Below are positions 41,974 through 49,849 of a stretch of 64,000 nucleotides of DNA, piece after piece. The DNA comes from DASSFG01 sp035547915 (GTDB lineage: Bacteria > Planctomycetota > Planctomycetia > Pirellulales > JAICIG01), in assembly GCA_035547915.1 (NCBI GenBank), contig DASZTS010000121.1:1-64000 (forward strand), read 5' to 3'. Below the pieces are notes generated by a model. It saw nothing but the letters and a program-made list of their open reading frames with translations. It was not told the origin of the DNA and ran no database searches. A program made the position numbers and the translations under genes. The first letter of the stretch is position 1. Each line of letters opens with the position of its first letter.

Positions 41974-43110
41974 TCAATGCACCTTGGCCATCTGTTTGAC
42001 GAACTCGCCATCGAGTTGCCGCATGTCGCCGAACGCTTGCTGGAACTCGGCGATCCGCGTTTCGGCATCGTCCTGGATCAGCGCCCCCTTCTCCGACATC
42101 AGCTTGATGTAGGCCATGTACTGCTTGGGCCGCTGGCGGATCAAGAAATAATGCAGGGCCCACGCCTCGGCATAAGCGTCTTCCGCGAGCTCCCGATTGC
42201 GCAGCCTATCGTCGCTCGCGATCAGCGAGGCTAACGAATCGGGGGGCCGCGATCGGAGGTAGGCACGAAAGCGCGCCAGCCGCGCCTGGTTCACGGCGCC
42301 GATCGTCCGCCATCCCTTCGAGTTGTTGAGGTCGGGCGTCTCGAAATAGATGGCCATGCCCTCGCTCAGCCAGATCGGAATCGCGGAGTAGCGCGCCTGT
42401 AGCCCGCAACTGTAGCCGATCTGGTGCGTCGCCTCGTGGATGACCGTAGCCACGTTGAGCTCTGCTTCGGGGCGGGCGAGCATCTGGTTGATCTCGTTCG
42501 GATTGCCCCGTTTGTCGCCCGGGCGCCGCAACGCTTGCGAGCCGGTCAGGTCGTACGTGAAGATGCGGTTGGAGGCTATGTGGTAGAAGCCGATGGCCTT
42601 GCCGGCGATCTGCCCCAGGTGCTTGTTGGTCTGGGCCTCGTAGCTTTCCTTGCTGGCGAAGACGATCGCCACCAACGGAAACTCGGGCTCGTGCAAGACG
42701 AAATCCTTCCGCGACCAGAAGTTGGTGAAGGCCTTGTAGACCCGCTCGAAGAGCGCACCGCACCATTGCGCGTAGGCGCGCGACGTGTTGTAACAGATCA
42801 GGTAATGCTGCGTGGTGTGGATCTCGAATCCCGGAAATTCCTCGCGCAGCCGCTCGGCGAGCTGATCGGACGAGAGCGGTTTGAGCGGTTCGTCGTCGTG
42901 CTTATGCCGCACGAGGTTCTGGGGCTCGACCGACCAGAGGGTGCCGTCGGCCGAGAGCAGCAGCATCCCTTCGTCTTCGGCCTTGACCACCAACCGCCCG
43001 GTGACCGAAACCTCTTCGTCGTTCTGGCGAAACACCACGTGCTCCACGGCCGCCGCGGGCCGAGTCCACAGGGCCGCCAGCAAGAACAAGCTCAAGGCGT
43101 GGCGCATCAT
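41974..43110 (-). CDS. DUF1570 secreted metallopeptidase-like protein
   Basis: ATG 43110 (Met-Met) has AGGAG about 6 nt upstream and gives 378 residues with a signal peptide (ALSLFLLAALWTRPAAA). After a small beta domain (about 25-75) comes the DUF1570 region, with the zinc motif HEATH at about 240 and a downstream Glu in WLSEGMAIYFE, as in gluzincin peptidases. It is probably a periplasmic or surface protease. A related protein with HEAVH lies at 45471, on the other side of the PP2C and PEGA genes. Confidence 0.87.
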   Translation of the reverse strand: MMRHALSLFLLAALWTRPAAAVEHVVFRQNDEEVSVTGRLVVKAEDEGMLLLSADGTLWSVEPQNLVRHKHDDEPLKPLSSDQLAERLREEFPGFEIHTTQHYLICYNTSRAYAQWCGALFERVYKAFTNFWSRKDFVLHEPEFPLVAIVFASKESYEAQTNKHLGQIAGKAIGFYHIASNRIFTYDLTGSQALRRPGDKRGNPNEINQMLARPEAELNVATVIHEATHQIGYSCGLQARYSAIPIWLSEGMAIYFETPDLNNSKGWRTIGAVNQARLARFRAYLRSRPPDSLASLIASDDRLRNRELAEDAYAEAWALHYFLIRQRPKQYMAYIKLMSEKGALIQDDAETRIAEFQQAFGDMRQLDGEFVKQMAKVH

Positions 43111-43262
43111 GCGTTTCTCCTGGGCCAAACGATCCGTAGCATGGGCGAAATCTTCTCGCGGGCCATGAGGCGCCTGGTTTCTGGGCACCGGTTCCTGCCT
43201 ACCCGATATCGTATCCTCTGGCGAAGTGTCTCGGAGAGGGGATCCATGGGCCGGCCGGCGGT

Positions 43263-44525
43263 TCACTTCTTCTGCCGCTGGCCCCGGATCTCCTTCATCA
43301 TGAAGCTCATCGCATGGCCATATTCGCGCACCGCCGTGACATAGTCCTTCCGTTCGGCGGCGGCCAAGGCGCGGGCGTCGAGATGGTTGAAGTGGCTCCA
43401 ATCGACCGCGTACTTCGCCTCCATCGCGGCCTCGCGCAACTGCGCGACGAATTTGGCCAGCTTGTCGACGAGCTCGTTGTTGATCAGAACGTTGCGGGGG
43501 TGGTAGGGACCGCGGCCGAACCGTTGCCCATCCAGGTTCCCGCTCTGCCCGACGAAGGCGCGGGCCCAGGTCACGCCACCGGTGACGAGCGTCACGAGGC
43601 CCATCACCGCCGCGAGGCTGAATTGGCGCGCCAGGCCCAGCAGCACTGTCGATAAGCCGAACACTCCCAGCGCGACCCAGAACGCCGGATGGATCGAACG
43701 GCGCGAGGCCTTGCCGGACGAGGCCCAGGTGACCGTGGGAGCCGGCGGTATGCCGCTCACCCGCGCCACGATCACGCTGATGTTGTCGGGACCGCCACGG
43801 AGGTTTGCCAGATCGACCAGCACGTGTACCGCCTCGGCCGGGCTGAACGAGCTCAGCACCGCGCCGATCTCTTCGTCGTTGACCTGCCCGCTCAGTCCAT
43901 CACTGCACAGCAGGAAGGTGTCGCCGGGCGCGACGGGCCACGGCCCTTCGATATCGACCTCCACGTGTGCCGCGGGGCCGAGCGAACGGGTGATGATGTT
44001 CTTGGGGATGTAGCCGGGCACTTCGTCTTCGCGGAGCTTGCCGCTGGCCATCATCTCCCAGACGAGGCTGTGATCGAACGAAAGCTGCTCGATGCGGTTT
44101 CCGCGCAGCCGGTAGACCCGGCTGTCGCCCACGTGGGCGATGAGCGCTCCCTGGGGTAACAGGAGCAGGACGCTGGCCGTGGTGCCCATGCCCCGGAAAT
44201 CGAGATTGGCCTGGCCGCGCGAATGAATCCGGCCGTTGGCGTCTTCGATGGCCTTGCGGAGGGCCAGCGGCGGCGGCTCGCTCTGGCTCTCCTTCTCGTA
44301 GGTCAGCGGCACGGCGTCGCAGGCCATCTTGCTGGCCAACTCGCCCGCGGCGTGGGCTCCCATGCCGTCGGCGACCATGAAAAGGTGGCCCCGGCGGCCC
44401 CAGGCGTCGCCGCTCTTGGCCATCACCACCGTCAGAGAATCTTGGTTATTCGACCGGCGCAGACCGATATCACTGAGGGTGGCCTGTTCCACGTAGCTCT
44501 CCCAGGTAACATTCGGTTCGGCCAT
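43263..44525 (-). CDS. PP2C-type protein serine/threonine phosphatase with membrane segment
   Basis: Residues about 10-255 form a PP2C (PPM) domain that removes phosphate from Ser/Thr: RRSNNQDS near 24, the metal motif VADGMGAHAAGE near 51, GMGTTASVLLL, AHVGDSRVYRL, TRSLG, DTFLLCSDGL and GGPDNISVIV. Residues about 285-330 contain two hydrophobic helices (FWVALGVFGLSTVLLGLA, AAVMGLVTLVTGGVTW). The C-terminal 90 residues are helical and basic at the end (RGQRQKK). It has 420 residues. No partner kinase lies in the window, though planctomycetes have many. Confidence 0.93.
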   Translation of the reverse strand: MAEPNVTWESYVEQATLSDIGLRRSNNQDSLTVVMAKSGDAWGRRGHLFMVADGMGAHAAGELASKMACDAVPLTYEKESQSEPPPLALRKAIEDANGRIHSRGQANLDFRGMGTTASVLLLLPQGALIAHVGDSRVYRLRGNRIEQLSFDHSLVWEMMASGKLREDEVPGYIPKNIITRSLGPAAHVEVDIEGPWPVAPGDTFLLCSDGLSGQVNDEEIGAVLSSFSPAEAVHVLVDLANLRGGPDNISVIVARVSGIPPAPTVTWASSGKASRRSIHPAFWVALGVFGLSTVLLGLARQFSLAAVMGLVTLVTGGVTWARAFVGQSGNLDGQRFGRGPYHPRNVLINNELVDKLAKFVAQLREAAMEAKYAVDWSHFNHLDARALAAAERKDYVTAVREYGHAMSFMMKEIRGQRQKK

Positions 44526-44700
44526 GTTATTGGCTGGGGGAGACTCACTGTCCGGCGGGGGGGAAGTGGCGGCGAATCGGCCGCCGTGATGATTCTAATT
44601 CGTGTCGCCGCTTGGTGATAGATGCAGTCGATTCCGGCCTGGAAGATTTCCGCCGACCCCGCTATAGTATCGCCCCCTCTTTCCTTTTCTACCTCGCGTC

Positions 44701-45417
44701 ATGGCATCCGTGTCCGGACCTGCCTTACGGCAACCGAAGCCGCCCTTCCGGCGACTGTCGCCCGTCCAACGAGTGGCACTGTACGCCGCTTGCTGCGTGA
44801 TGCTCTGCGCGGCGGGGTGCGTGCAGCGGCGGATCACCATCCGCACCAATCCGCCGGGCGCGTTGGTCTACATCGACAAACACGAGATCGGCCGCACGCC
44901 CTGCTCGGTGGAATACATCTACTACGGCACGCGCGAAATCAGGCTGATCAAGGACGGTTTCGAAACGCTGACGGTGACGCAATTCATCCCGCCGCCGTTT
45001 TATGAGATACCACCCTTCGATTTCGTCTCGGAGAACGTCGTGCCGTACGAGCTCCGCGACGAGCGGACCTTCAACTACCAACTCGTGCCGACGCGGGTGG
45101 TGCCGACGAATCAATTGCTAGGCCGGGCAGAGAATCTGCGCCAGGCCACCAAGTTGGAGCGGATGGCCGCGCCGCCGCCACCTCCGCCGCGACCCGTGGT
45201 GCAGCCGCAGATGCCGGTGCCGCCGCCCGCCTATGCTCCCACGCTCGGCCTGCCGCGCGACGGGCGGGGCTACTTCATGCAACCGGGCGGGGGCGGGATG
45301 CCCAATTATCCGCAGCCGGGGTACGTGCCGCCGCAAGCGTATCCACAGCCGGGTACCTTCCAGCAACCAGAATTGCTGCCGCCGCCCGGTCCGATGCCGC
45401 CGCGCGGACCCGAATAA
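44701..45417 (+). CDS. PEGA-domain lipoprotein with Pro-rich tail
   Basis: The 238 residues carry a lipoprotein signal ending at CAAGC (Cys at about 40). A PEGA domain follows at about 43-95 (ITIRTNPPGALVYIDKHEIGRTPCSVEYIYYGTREIRLIKDGFE). The rest is Pro/Gln/Gly-rich and disordered (PPPPPPRPVVQPQMPVPPP). PEGA modules sit in surface and periplasmic proteins and probably bind peptides or sugars. It is divergent from the PP2C gene; a TATAGT box lies about 35 bp before the start. Function unknown. Confidence 0.85.
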   Translation: MASVSGPALRQPKPPFRRLSPVQRVALYAACCVMLCAAGCVQRRITIRTNPPGALVYIDKHEIGRTPCSVEYIYYGTREIRLIKDGFETLTVTQFIPPPFYEIPPFDFVSENVVPYELRDERTFNYQLVPTRVVPTNQLLGRAENLRQATKLERMAAPPPPPPRPVVQPQMPVPPPAYAPTLGLPRDGRGYFMQPGGGGMPNYPQPGYVPPQAYPQPGTFQQPELLPPPGPMPPRGPE

Positions 45418-45470
45418 CGGATCTCGGCGGCACATCTCAGCAGCGCGTCTCAACCGCAGAGGGGGCGACG

Positions 45471-46724
45471 TCAGTCCGGCTTGCCGGCCTTGATCTTGAC
45501 GGTCAGCGTGCCTTTGTTGTCGGCCAACTCGCCCCAACTGTCCTGGCAACGCAGATAGAGCTTGCCGTCGGTGGTCGCCGTGAACCTCCCCTTCGACCCC
45601 AGCTCGAACGGTTCTCCCAGCTTAAAGTCCTTGCCGTCCCGCTCGGACATGATGATGCCGAGGAGCCGGCCGGCTCCGTTCTGTTCCGCCCCGTCGGCCG
45701 ACACGGCGGGGCCCTCCTTCGAGGTCTGCCACGTACCCGGCGCGGAGCAGTCGTAGGATGTGCCGCTCGTCACCATCGCGCCGGAATGCTGCCAACCGTG
45801 ATCGGCTTTGATCTTGGCAGTGACGACGGCGCTCCCCTTGGGCAGACGCGATTTGCGCTTCCATTCCCAGCTACAAAGATCGGCACGAAAGCCCTGCTCG
45901 AGGTGTTCCAGGAAGAAGCGGTACTCGAACACGATCTCTTCGGCCATGTCGCCATACACGGCTTCGAATGAGGTCGGTTCCTTCTTCAACAGGGCCAGGC
46001 CCAGGGGGCGGAACTTGGCGGAGTAATTTGTGTTGTTGGCCAGCAGGTGGCACAGGGCCCAACGCCAGGCGTAATTCTGCCATGAATCGCCCGTGAACTC
46101 CTCGCCGTTCACGATCTCGTTCAGGCTCTTCGGCGGGCTCGACCGCAAGTAATCGATCACCACGTCGTGCACGCGGACGCTCTTGTCGTCCTTCCGCCAA
46201 TACTGGCCCATCTCGGCCATCCCCTCGCTGTACCAGGTGGGGCCGGTGGTGCCGAACGTCTGGCCGCAGTAGGCGTGGACGGCCTCGTGCTGCGGCGTGC
46301 CGTGATCGGCCTTGGCATAGACCACCGAGCGGGCCAGGAAGCCGACGCCGCCGCTCAACGTCGACGTGACGGTCACGCCGGCGCCCGCCTGGACGGAGCC
46401 GAGTCCTTCCGGCGGAATCTGACCGTCGGGCCAGTTCGACAGGTCGTTTACGACATAACACTCGATGATCCCCGCGCAGGGGCGTGCCCAGTATTGCGAG
46501 ATCAGCGAGAGCATCGTCTCCAACCGGTCGAGCAGATCCTTGGCCTCTTCGGCCGAGAGATCGGAATGGACGAGGAAGTGCTCGCTACGGTAATCGGCCG
46601 GACCCACGGCCTGTCCGCCCTTGGCCTTATCTTTCTTCGTCTGGGCAGAAGCCGCCGACACGCACACGAGCAGGGCCACAAGCAGACCGAGTGGCCGCAC
46701 GAGCCGAACGCAGAGCGGGAACAT
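45471..46724 (-). CDS. Secreted HExxH metallopeptidase-like protein (DUF1570-related)
   Basis: ATG 46724 gives 417 residues with a signal peptide (LGLLVALLVCVSAASAQ). The protease-like region spans about 40-280: YRSEHFLVHSDLSAEEAKDLLDRLETM, then HGTPQHEAVHAYCGQTFG with the zinc motif HEAVH at about 160, and WYSEGMAEMGQYW with the third ligand Glu. The C-terminal 130 residues resemble a beta-sandwich (NAD-like start lost, GRFTATTDGKLYLRCQDSWGELADN) that also occurs in sugar-binding domains. It is a paralogue-like partner of the gene at 41974. Confidence 0.82.
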   Translation of the reverse strand: MFPLCVRLVRPLGLLVALLVCVSAASAQTKKDKAKGGQAVGPADYRSEHFLVHSDLSAEEAKDLLDRLETMLSLISQYWARPCAGIIECYVVNDLSNWPDGQIPPEGLGSVQAGAGVTVTSTLSGGVGFLARSVVYAKADHGTPQHEAVHAYCGQTFGTTGPTWYSEGMAEMGQYWRKDDKSVRVHDVVIDYLRSSPPKSLNEIVNGEEFTGDSWQNYAWRWALCHLLANNTNYSAKFRPLGLALLKKEPTSFEAVYGDMAEEIVFEYRFFLEHLEQGFRADLCSWEWKRKSRLPKGSAVVTAKIKADHGWQHSGAMVTSGTSYDCSAPGTWQTSKEGPAVSADGAEQNGAGRLLGIIMSERDGKDFKLGEPFELGSKGRFTATTDGKLYLRCQDSWGELADNKGTLTVKIKAGKPD

Positions 46725-46912
46725 GGGAACGCCTGGGACCTGAACTGGCCGCGACCGCACACATCCAATGTAGGGAGAGAGACAAGGGGTGGGAAGCGAA
46801 ACGCCACGCGAGAGCCGCGGCTTTTGCGGCGTCAAATCTAGCCGGGGCGCTATTGGTTCACGTTCGATTTCAGAATTTTGCGACCGGCATGGCTCGCTGC
46901 TATGCTGATGGG

Positions 46913-47182
46913 ATGGCCCGCCGATTTCAGTTCAGCTTGGGCCGGGTGCTGGCGTGCATCGCCATTCTGTCCTTTGCGGTGGCAGCCTGCGCGAATATTC
47001 TTGCCGCAGCGGCCGAATCAGGGCATGGCATTCCATTCCTCATGGCCTGTATAGCGACATGTATGATGGCTGGTGCCGGGATCGGTTTCCTCGTCAGTAA
47101 CCGCGCCGTCCTCACGTTCTTGGGGGCTGCCGCAGCCTTCGCATCGCTCTCTGTGCTTGGCTTCTTCCTCGTTACGCTATAA
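46913..47182 (+). CDS. Small membrane protein with planctomycete leader motif
   Basis: This encodes 89 residues starting MARRFQFSLGRVLACIAILSFAV, the clearest example of the leader in the window. Three hydrophobic segments (about 11-32, 42-58 and 65-88) follow, with short polar loops. It is probably an inner-membrane microprotein. It stands 6 bp before the next microprotein gene (47189), which suggests a shared transcript. Confidence 0.6.
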   Translation: MARRFQFSLGRVLACIAILSFAVAACANILAAAAESGHGIPFLMACIATCMMAGAGIGFLVSNRAVLTFLGAAAAFASLSVLGFFLVTL

Positions 47183-47188
47183 CGCACA

Positions 47189-47545
47189 GTGCGCCGCCCA
47201 CCATTCATCCTCCGCGTGTCGCTGGTGGCCATGCTGGCGGTTGGCTGCTTCCTCGGGGGCATCCAGGTTGAGCGGGAGCGGCGGAGGCGCGAAGATCAAG
47301 CCGCCGCACTGGCCGCAAAGAACGCCGAGGATGCAGCAGCACGCGCACGCGTCAGGCAGCGGATGGCGACCCTGGCGGCAGTGATCGAAGAGCAGCGCTA
47401 GCGAGTTGCCGCCGAAAATGAGGCGCGAGAGCGACTCAATCGCCAGGTTTTCTTGCAGCAACAAAGGGTCGACCAACTCAGGGCCGAATATAAGGCTCTG
47501 TCTGTCAAAAATCGCGACCTGCTTCCGAACAGGACAGCCGACTAG
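47189..47545 (+). pseudogene. Membrane-anchored coiled-coil protein interrupted by an in-frame TAG
   Basis: GTG 47189 starts MRRPPFILRVSLVAMLAVGCF, a leader-motif membrane anchor, then a charged coiled coil. A TAG at 47399-47401 stops it at 70 residues. The same frame then stays open for 47 more codons to TAG 47543-47545 and continues the same coiled-coil composition (RVAAENEARERLNRQVFLQQ, then DQLRAEYKALSVKNRDL). The original protein was therefore about 118 residues. Either a recent nonsense mutation truncated it or the amber codon is read through. The 70-residue form may still be stable. Confidence 0.7.
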
Positions 47546-47580
47546 CGCCATTTCCGGCCCACAAAACTATTGTCGCCTGC

Positions 47581-48114
47581 TCACCGGCGATGCATCTCAA
47601 TAACCAACGGTGGTCGTGGGTCGGCGTCGCGCGGAGTGTCGGCCAGCATCTGCCGCAAGCTGCCGCGCCAGGTCGCATAACCCGGCGCGGTGATCTCGAT
47701 ATCCTGATCCTCCAATTCGTTCGTCGTCTCCGGCGATCGGCGTCGATCCAGGAACGAACCGCTCACCTTCCGTTTGACGAACACGGAAACCGTGAGCACG
47801 TCGGTCGCCGACCCAGCGGGCGACCGGGCGGCCGTAGCCGGCAATCTGTACCGCGTTCCCGCGTCGACGACTTGCACCGTAACATCGCCTACGGCTTTCG
47901 CAGTCGCGGCGTCGACCGCGCGGAGGGGAAACGTGACGTAGTCGAGGTGCTCGAATTCCGTCTCGTTGGACAAGCCGGCCGCCAGCCACATGAGGGCTGC
48001 CAGGGTGCCTCCGGCGACCACGAAACGGACCTTGGTTTTCATCACGCCATACGCGAGCAGCGCGATCGCCGCGACGATGCCAAGCGATTCGACGGCGAGC
48101 CAGAGATCAGGCAT
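47581..48114 (-). CDS. Membrane protein with carboxypeptidase-regulatory-like beta domain
   Basis: The 177 residues contain two N-terminal helices (about 7-22, SLGIVAAIALLAYGVM, and 29-47), then an extracytoplasmic beta domain. FPLRAVDAATAKAVGDVTVQVVDAG and IEITAPGYATWRGSLRQML resemble the CarboxypepD regulatory fold, in which xx-D-x-x-T/S-x-x-P-V and A-x-G-Y are typical. It is probably anchored in the inner membrane with the domain outside. No partner is evident. Confidence 0.6.
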   Translation of the reverse strand: MPDLWLAVESLGIVAAIALLAYGVMKTKVRFVVAGGTLAALMWLAAGLSNETEFEHLDYVTFPLRAVDAATAKAVGDVTVQVVDAGTRYRLPATAARSPAGSATDVLTVSVFVKRKVSGSFLDRRRSPETTNELEDQDIEITAPGYATWRGSLRQMLADTPRDADPRPPLVIEMHRR

Positions 48115-48203
48115 GGACGATGTTGGAGTCTGCCGAAGAACCGTCGCTGCGTCACGCTCTGGATGGATGGCGGGGACGCCCTCTTTTCACAGTGCAACGG
48201 CCG

Positions 48204-48437
48204 TCAGACCCAATCGAGCCCCGTTTCGCGGCGGATGCGTTCGGCGAAATCGCCCAGCATGCCGCCGATGGCGTCCCAGCGGTCGACACGCCGCAGCTCG
48301 ATATCGCCCTGCATGTTGACGCGCACGATGCTCTCGTCGGTAACGCCCAGTTGATCCAGGGCGTCGAACTGCACTTCCTGGTCGTGCACGACGCGCTTGA
48401 GCATCTTACCCGACATTTCGATGAATTTCGTGTTCAC
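48204..48437 (-). CDS. Small hypothetical protein
   Basis: The frame gives 77 residues from GTG 48437; ATGs at 48416 and 48404 are alternatives and no strong ribosome-binding site decides. The text MLKRVVHDQEVQFDALDQLGVTDESIVRVNMQGDIELRRVDRWDAIGGMLGDF alternates strand and helix and looks like a real small fold. It has no signal or cysteine. It is not recognised. Confidence 0.5.
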   Translation of the reverse strand: MNTKFIEMSGKMLKRVVHDQEVQFDALDQLGVTDESIVRVNMQGDIELRRVDRWDAIGGMLGDFAERIRRETGLDWV

Positions 48438-48533
48438 GTCGCTACCTATGTCCCGGCGATGGAGGCCATGCAACCATCATACTTGGAAGGCGGCTCGCGT
48501 GCAGCGGTCGGCGCGCGTCATCCGGGGCGACGC

Positions 48534-49382
48534 TCAGCCGCTCAGCCCGTAAAACCGCGTCGCCGTGCCGCCGAAGATCGCGGCGCGCTCGTCGTGGCTC
48601 AGCGGGCCCAACGTCTGATCGAGCGCGGCGAACACCTCTTCGTAGCTGCCCGCCAATTCGCAAACGGGCCAATCGGAACCGAACATCAACCGTTCGGGGC
48701 CGAACCGATCGAGGGCCGCATCGACATAGGGCTTGAGGTCGGCGGCCTTCCAGTGCCGCCAATCGGCCTCGGTGACCATGCCCGAGAGCTTGCAATACAC
48801 GTTCGGATGCTTCGCGGCGGCCGTGAACTGCGGCAACCAGTCGTCGATACGCTGCCGCTCGATGTGGGGCTTCGACAGATGATCGATCACCATCGGCAGC
48901 GATGGCAACCGTTCCGCCAGCGCGGCCGCGTGCCGGAGGTGTTTGACGTAGAACAACAGATCGAACGGCACCGCGTGCTCCTCGAGCACTCGCAGCCCCC
49001 GCAGCACATCGGGCCGGACGATGAAATCATCGTCCGGCTCGTCCTGCACGACATGACGCACACCGACGAACTTGGGATGCGCTTTGAATTCGAGGAGCTG
49101 TCGTTCGCAGTCGGGGCTCGCCAGATCGACCCAGCCGACGACGCCCGCGATGAAGTCGTGCCGGTCGGCCAGCTCGAGCACCCAACGATTCTCGGCCAGG
49201 TTGTGTTGCGTCTGCACGAAGATCGACCGCTCGATACCGACGGCACGCAGGTGCGGTTCGAGGTGTTCGGGCAGATAGTCTCGCTTGATCGGCGCGTTCC
49301 GCGGCGCGTCGAGCCAGGCGTAGTCGAAGGGCGGCGGCTGATCGAGCCGCCAGAAATGCTGGTGCGCGTCGAGGGTGGGCAT
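48534..49382 (-). CDS. Amidohydrolase, L-fuconolactonase-like
   Basis: This is a TIM-barrel amidohydrolase of the COG3618 type, which includes L-fuconolactonase and similar sugar-lactone hydrolases. ATG 49382 gives 282 residues. Marks are LDAHQHFWRL near residue 4, QTQHNLAENRWVLELA, GVVGWVDLASPD, VGVRHVVQDEPDDDF, LPMVIDHLSKPHI, NVYCKLSGMVTEADW and LMFGSDWPVCELAGSYEE near 245. The start is 2 bp after the fucU stop, so the two genes are translationally coupled. A FucU mutarotase plus a fuconolactonase fits an oxidative L-fucose pathway, although fucose dehydrogenase is not seen here. Confidence 0.88.
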   Translation of the reverse strand: MPTLDAHQHFWRLDQPPPFDYAWLDAPRNAPIKRDYLPEHLEPHLRAVGIERSIFVQTQHNLAENRWVLELADRHDFIAGVVGWVDLASPDCERQLLEFKAHPKFVGVRHVVQDEPDDDFIVRPDVLRGLRVLEEHAVPFDLLFYVKHLRHAAALAERLPSLPMVIDHLSKPHIERQRIDDWLPQFTAAAKHPNVYCKLSGMVTEADWRHWKAADLKPYVDAALDRFGPERLMFGSDWPVCELAGSYEEVFAALDQTLGPLSHDERAAIFGGTATRFYGLSG

Positions 49383-49384
49383 GA

Positions 49385-49831
49385 TCAATCGATCCGCACG
49401 CCGATCGACAAGAGCACGTTGGCGAACCGCTGTTGGTCGGCCGTCTGAATCGTGAGGATATGGTCGGGCGTCTCGACGGCCTTGTAGAAATCCCACTTGG
49501 GGATCGGCTCGAGTTCGAGGTCCAACCCGGCCGCGCGGACGACGGCCCGGTATTCGTCCCACACGGGCGGGTCGCGATCGAGCGTGTAGGGATCGTCGGC
49601 GGTGTACATCATCGTGTTGACGGCGTCGACCGGCACGGCCGACAGCACGGCCCGGAGCACCTGCGTGCAGTTCACCACGCCCGGCATGAGATTCAGGCAG
49701 ACGAGCTGGGCGTTCGGCCCGCGCTTGGTCGAAGCCGGATAGTTGCCGTCCGCGATCAGCACCTTCGCATGGTGGCCGGCACAGCCGAGGATCTTGTTGA
49801 TCTCGGGATGGAGGAGTTGGTGTTTGAGCAT
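49385..49831 (-). CDS. fucU: L-fucose mutarotase / RbsD-FucU family
   Basis: This interconverts anomers of L-fucose or a similar sugar. The 148 residues keep the family pattern: PEINKILGCAGHHAKVLIADGNYPASTKRG, with the catalytic His of GHHAKVLIADGNYP, then LVCLNLMPGVVNCTQVLRAVLSAVPVDA. The final stretch has KWDFYKAV and the conserved Tyr. FucU is favoured over RbsD by length and by the fuconolactonase-like gene 2 bp downstream. It follows the large ATPase gene by 18 bp on the same strand. Confidence 0.9.
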   Translation of the reverse strand: MLKHQLLHPEINKILGCAGHHAKVLIADGNYPASTKRGPNAQLVCLNLMPGVVNCTQVLRAVLSAVPVDAVNTMMYTADDPYTLDRDPPVWDEYRAVVRAAGLDLELEPIPKWDFYKAVETPDHILTIQTADQQRFANVLLSIGVRID

Positions 49832-49849
49832 GGTTCCGGCCGATCGTGA

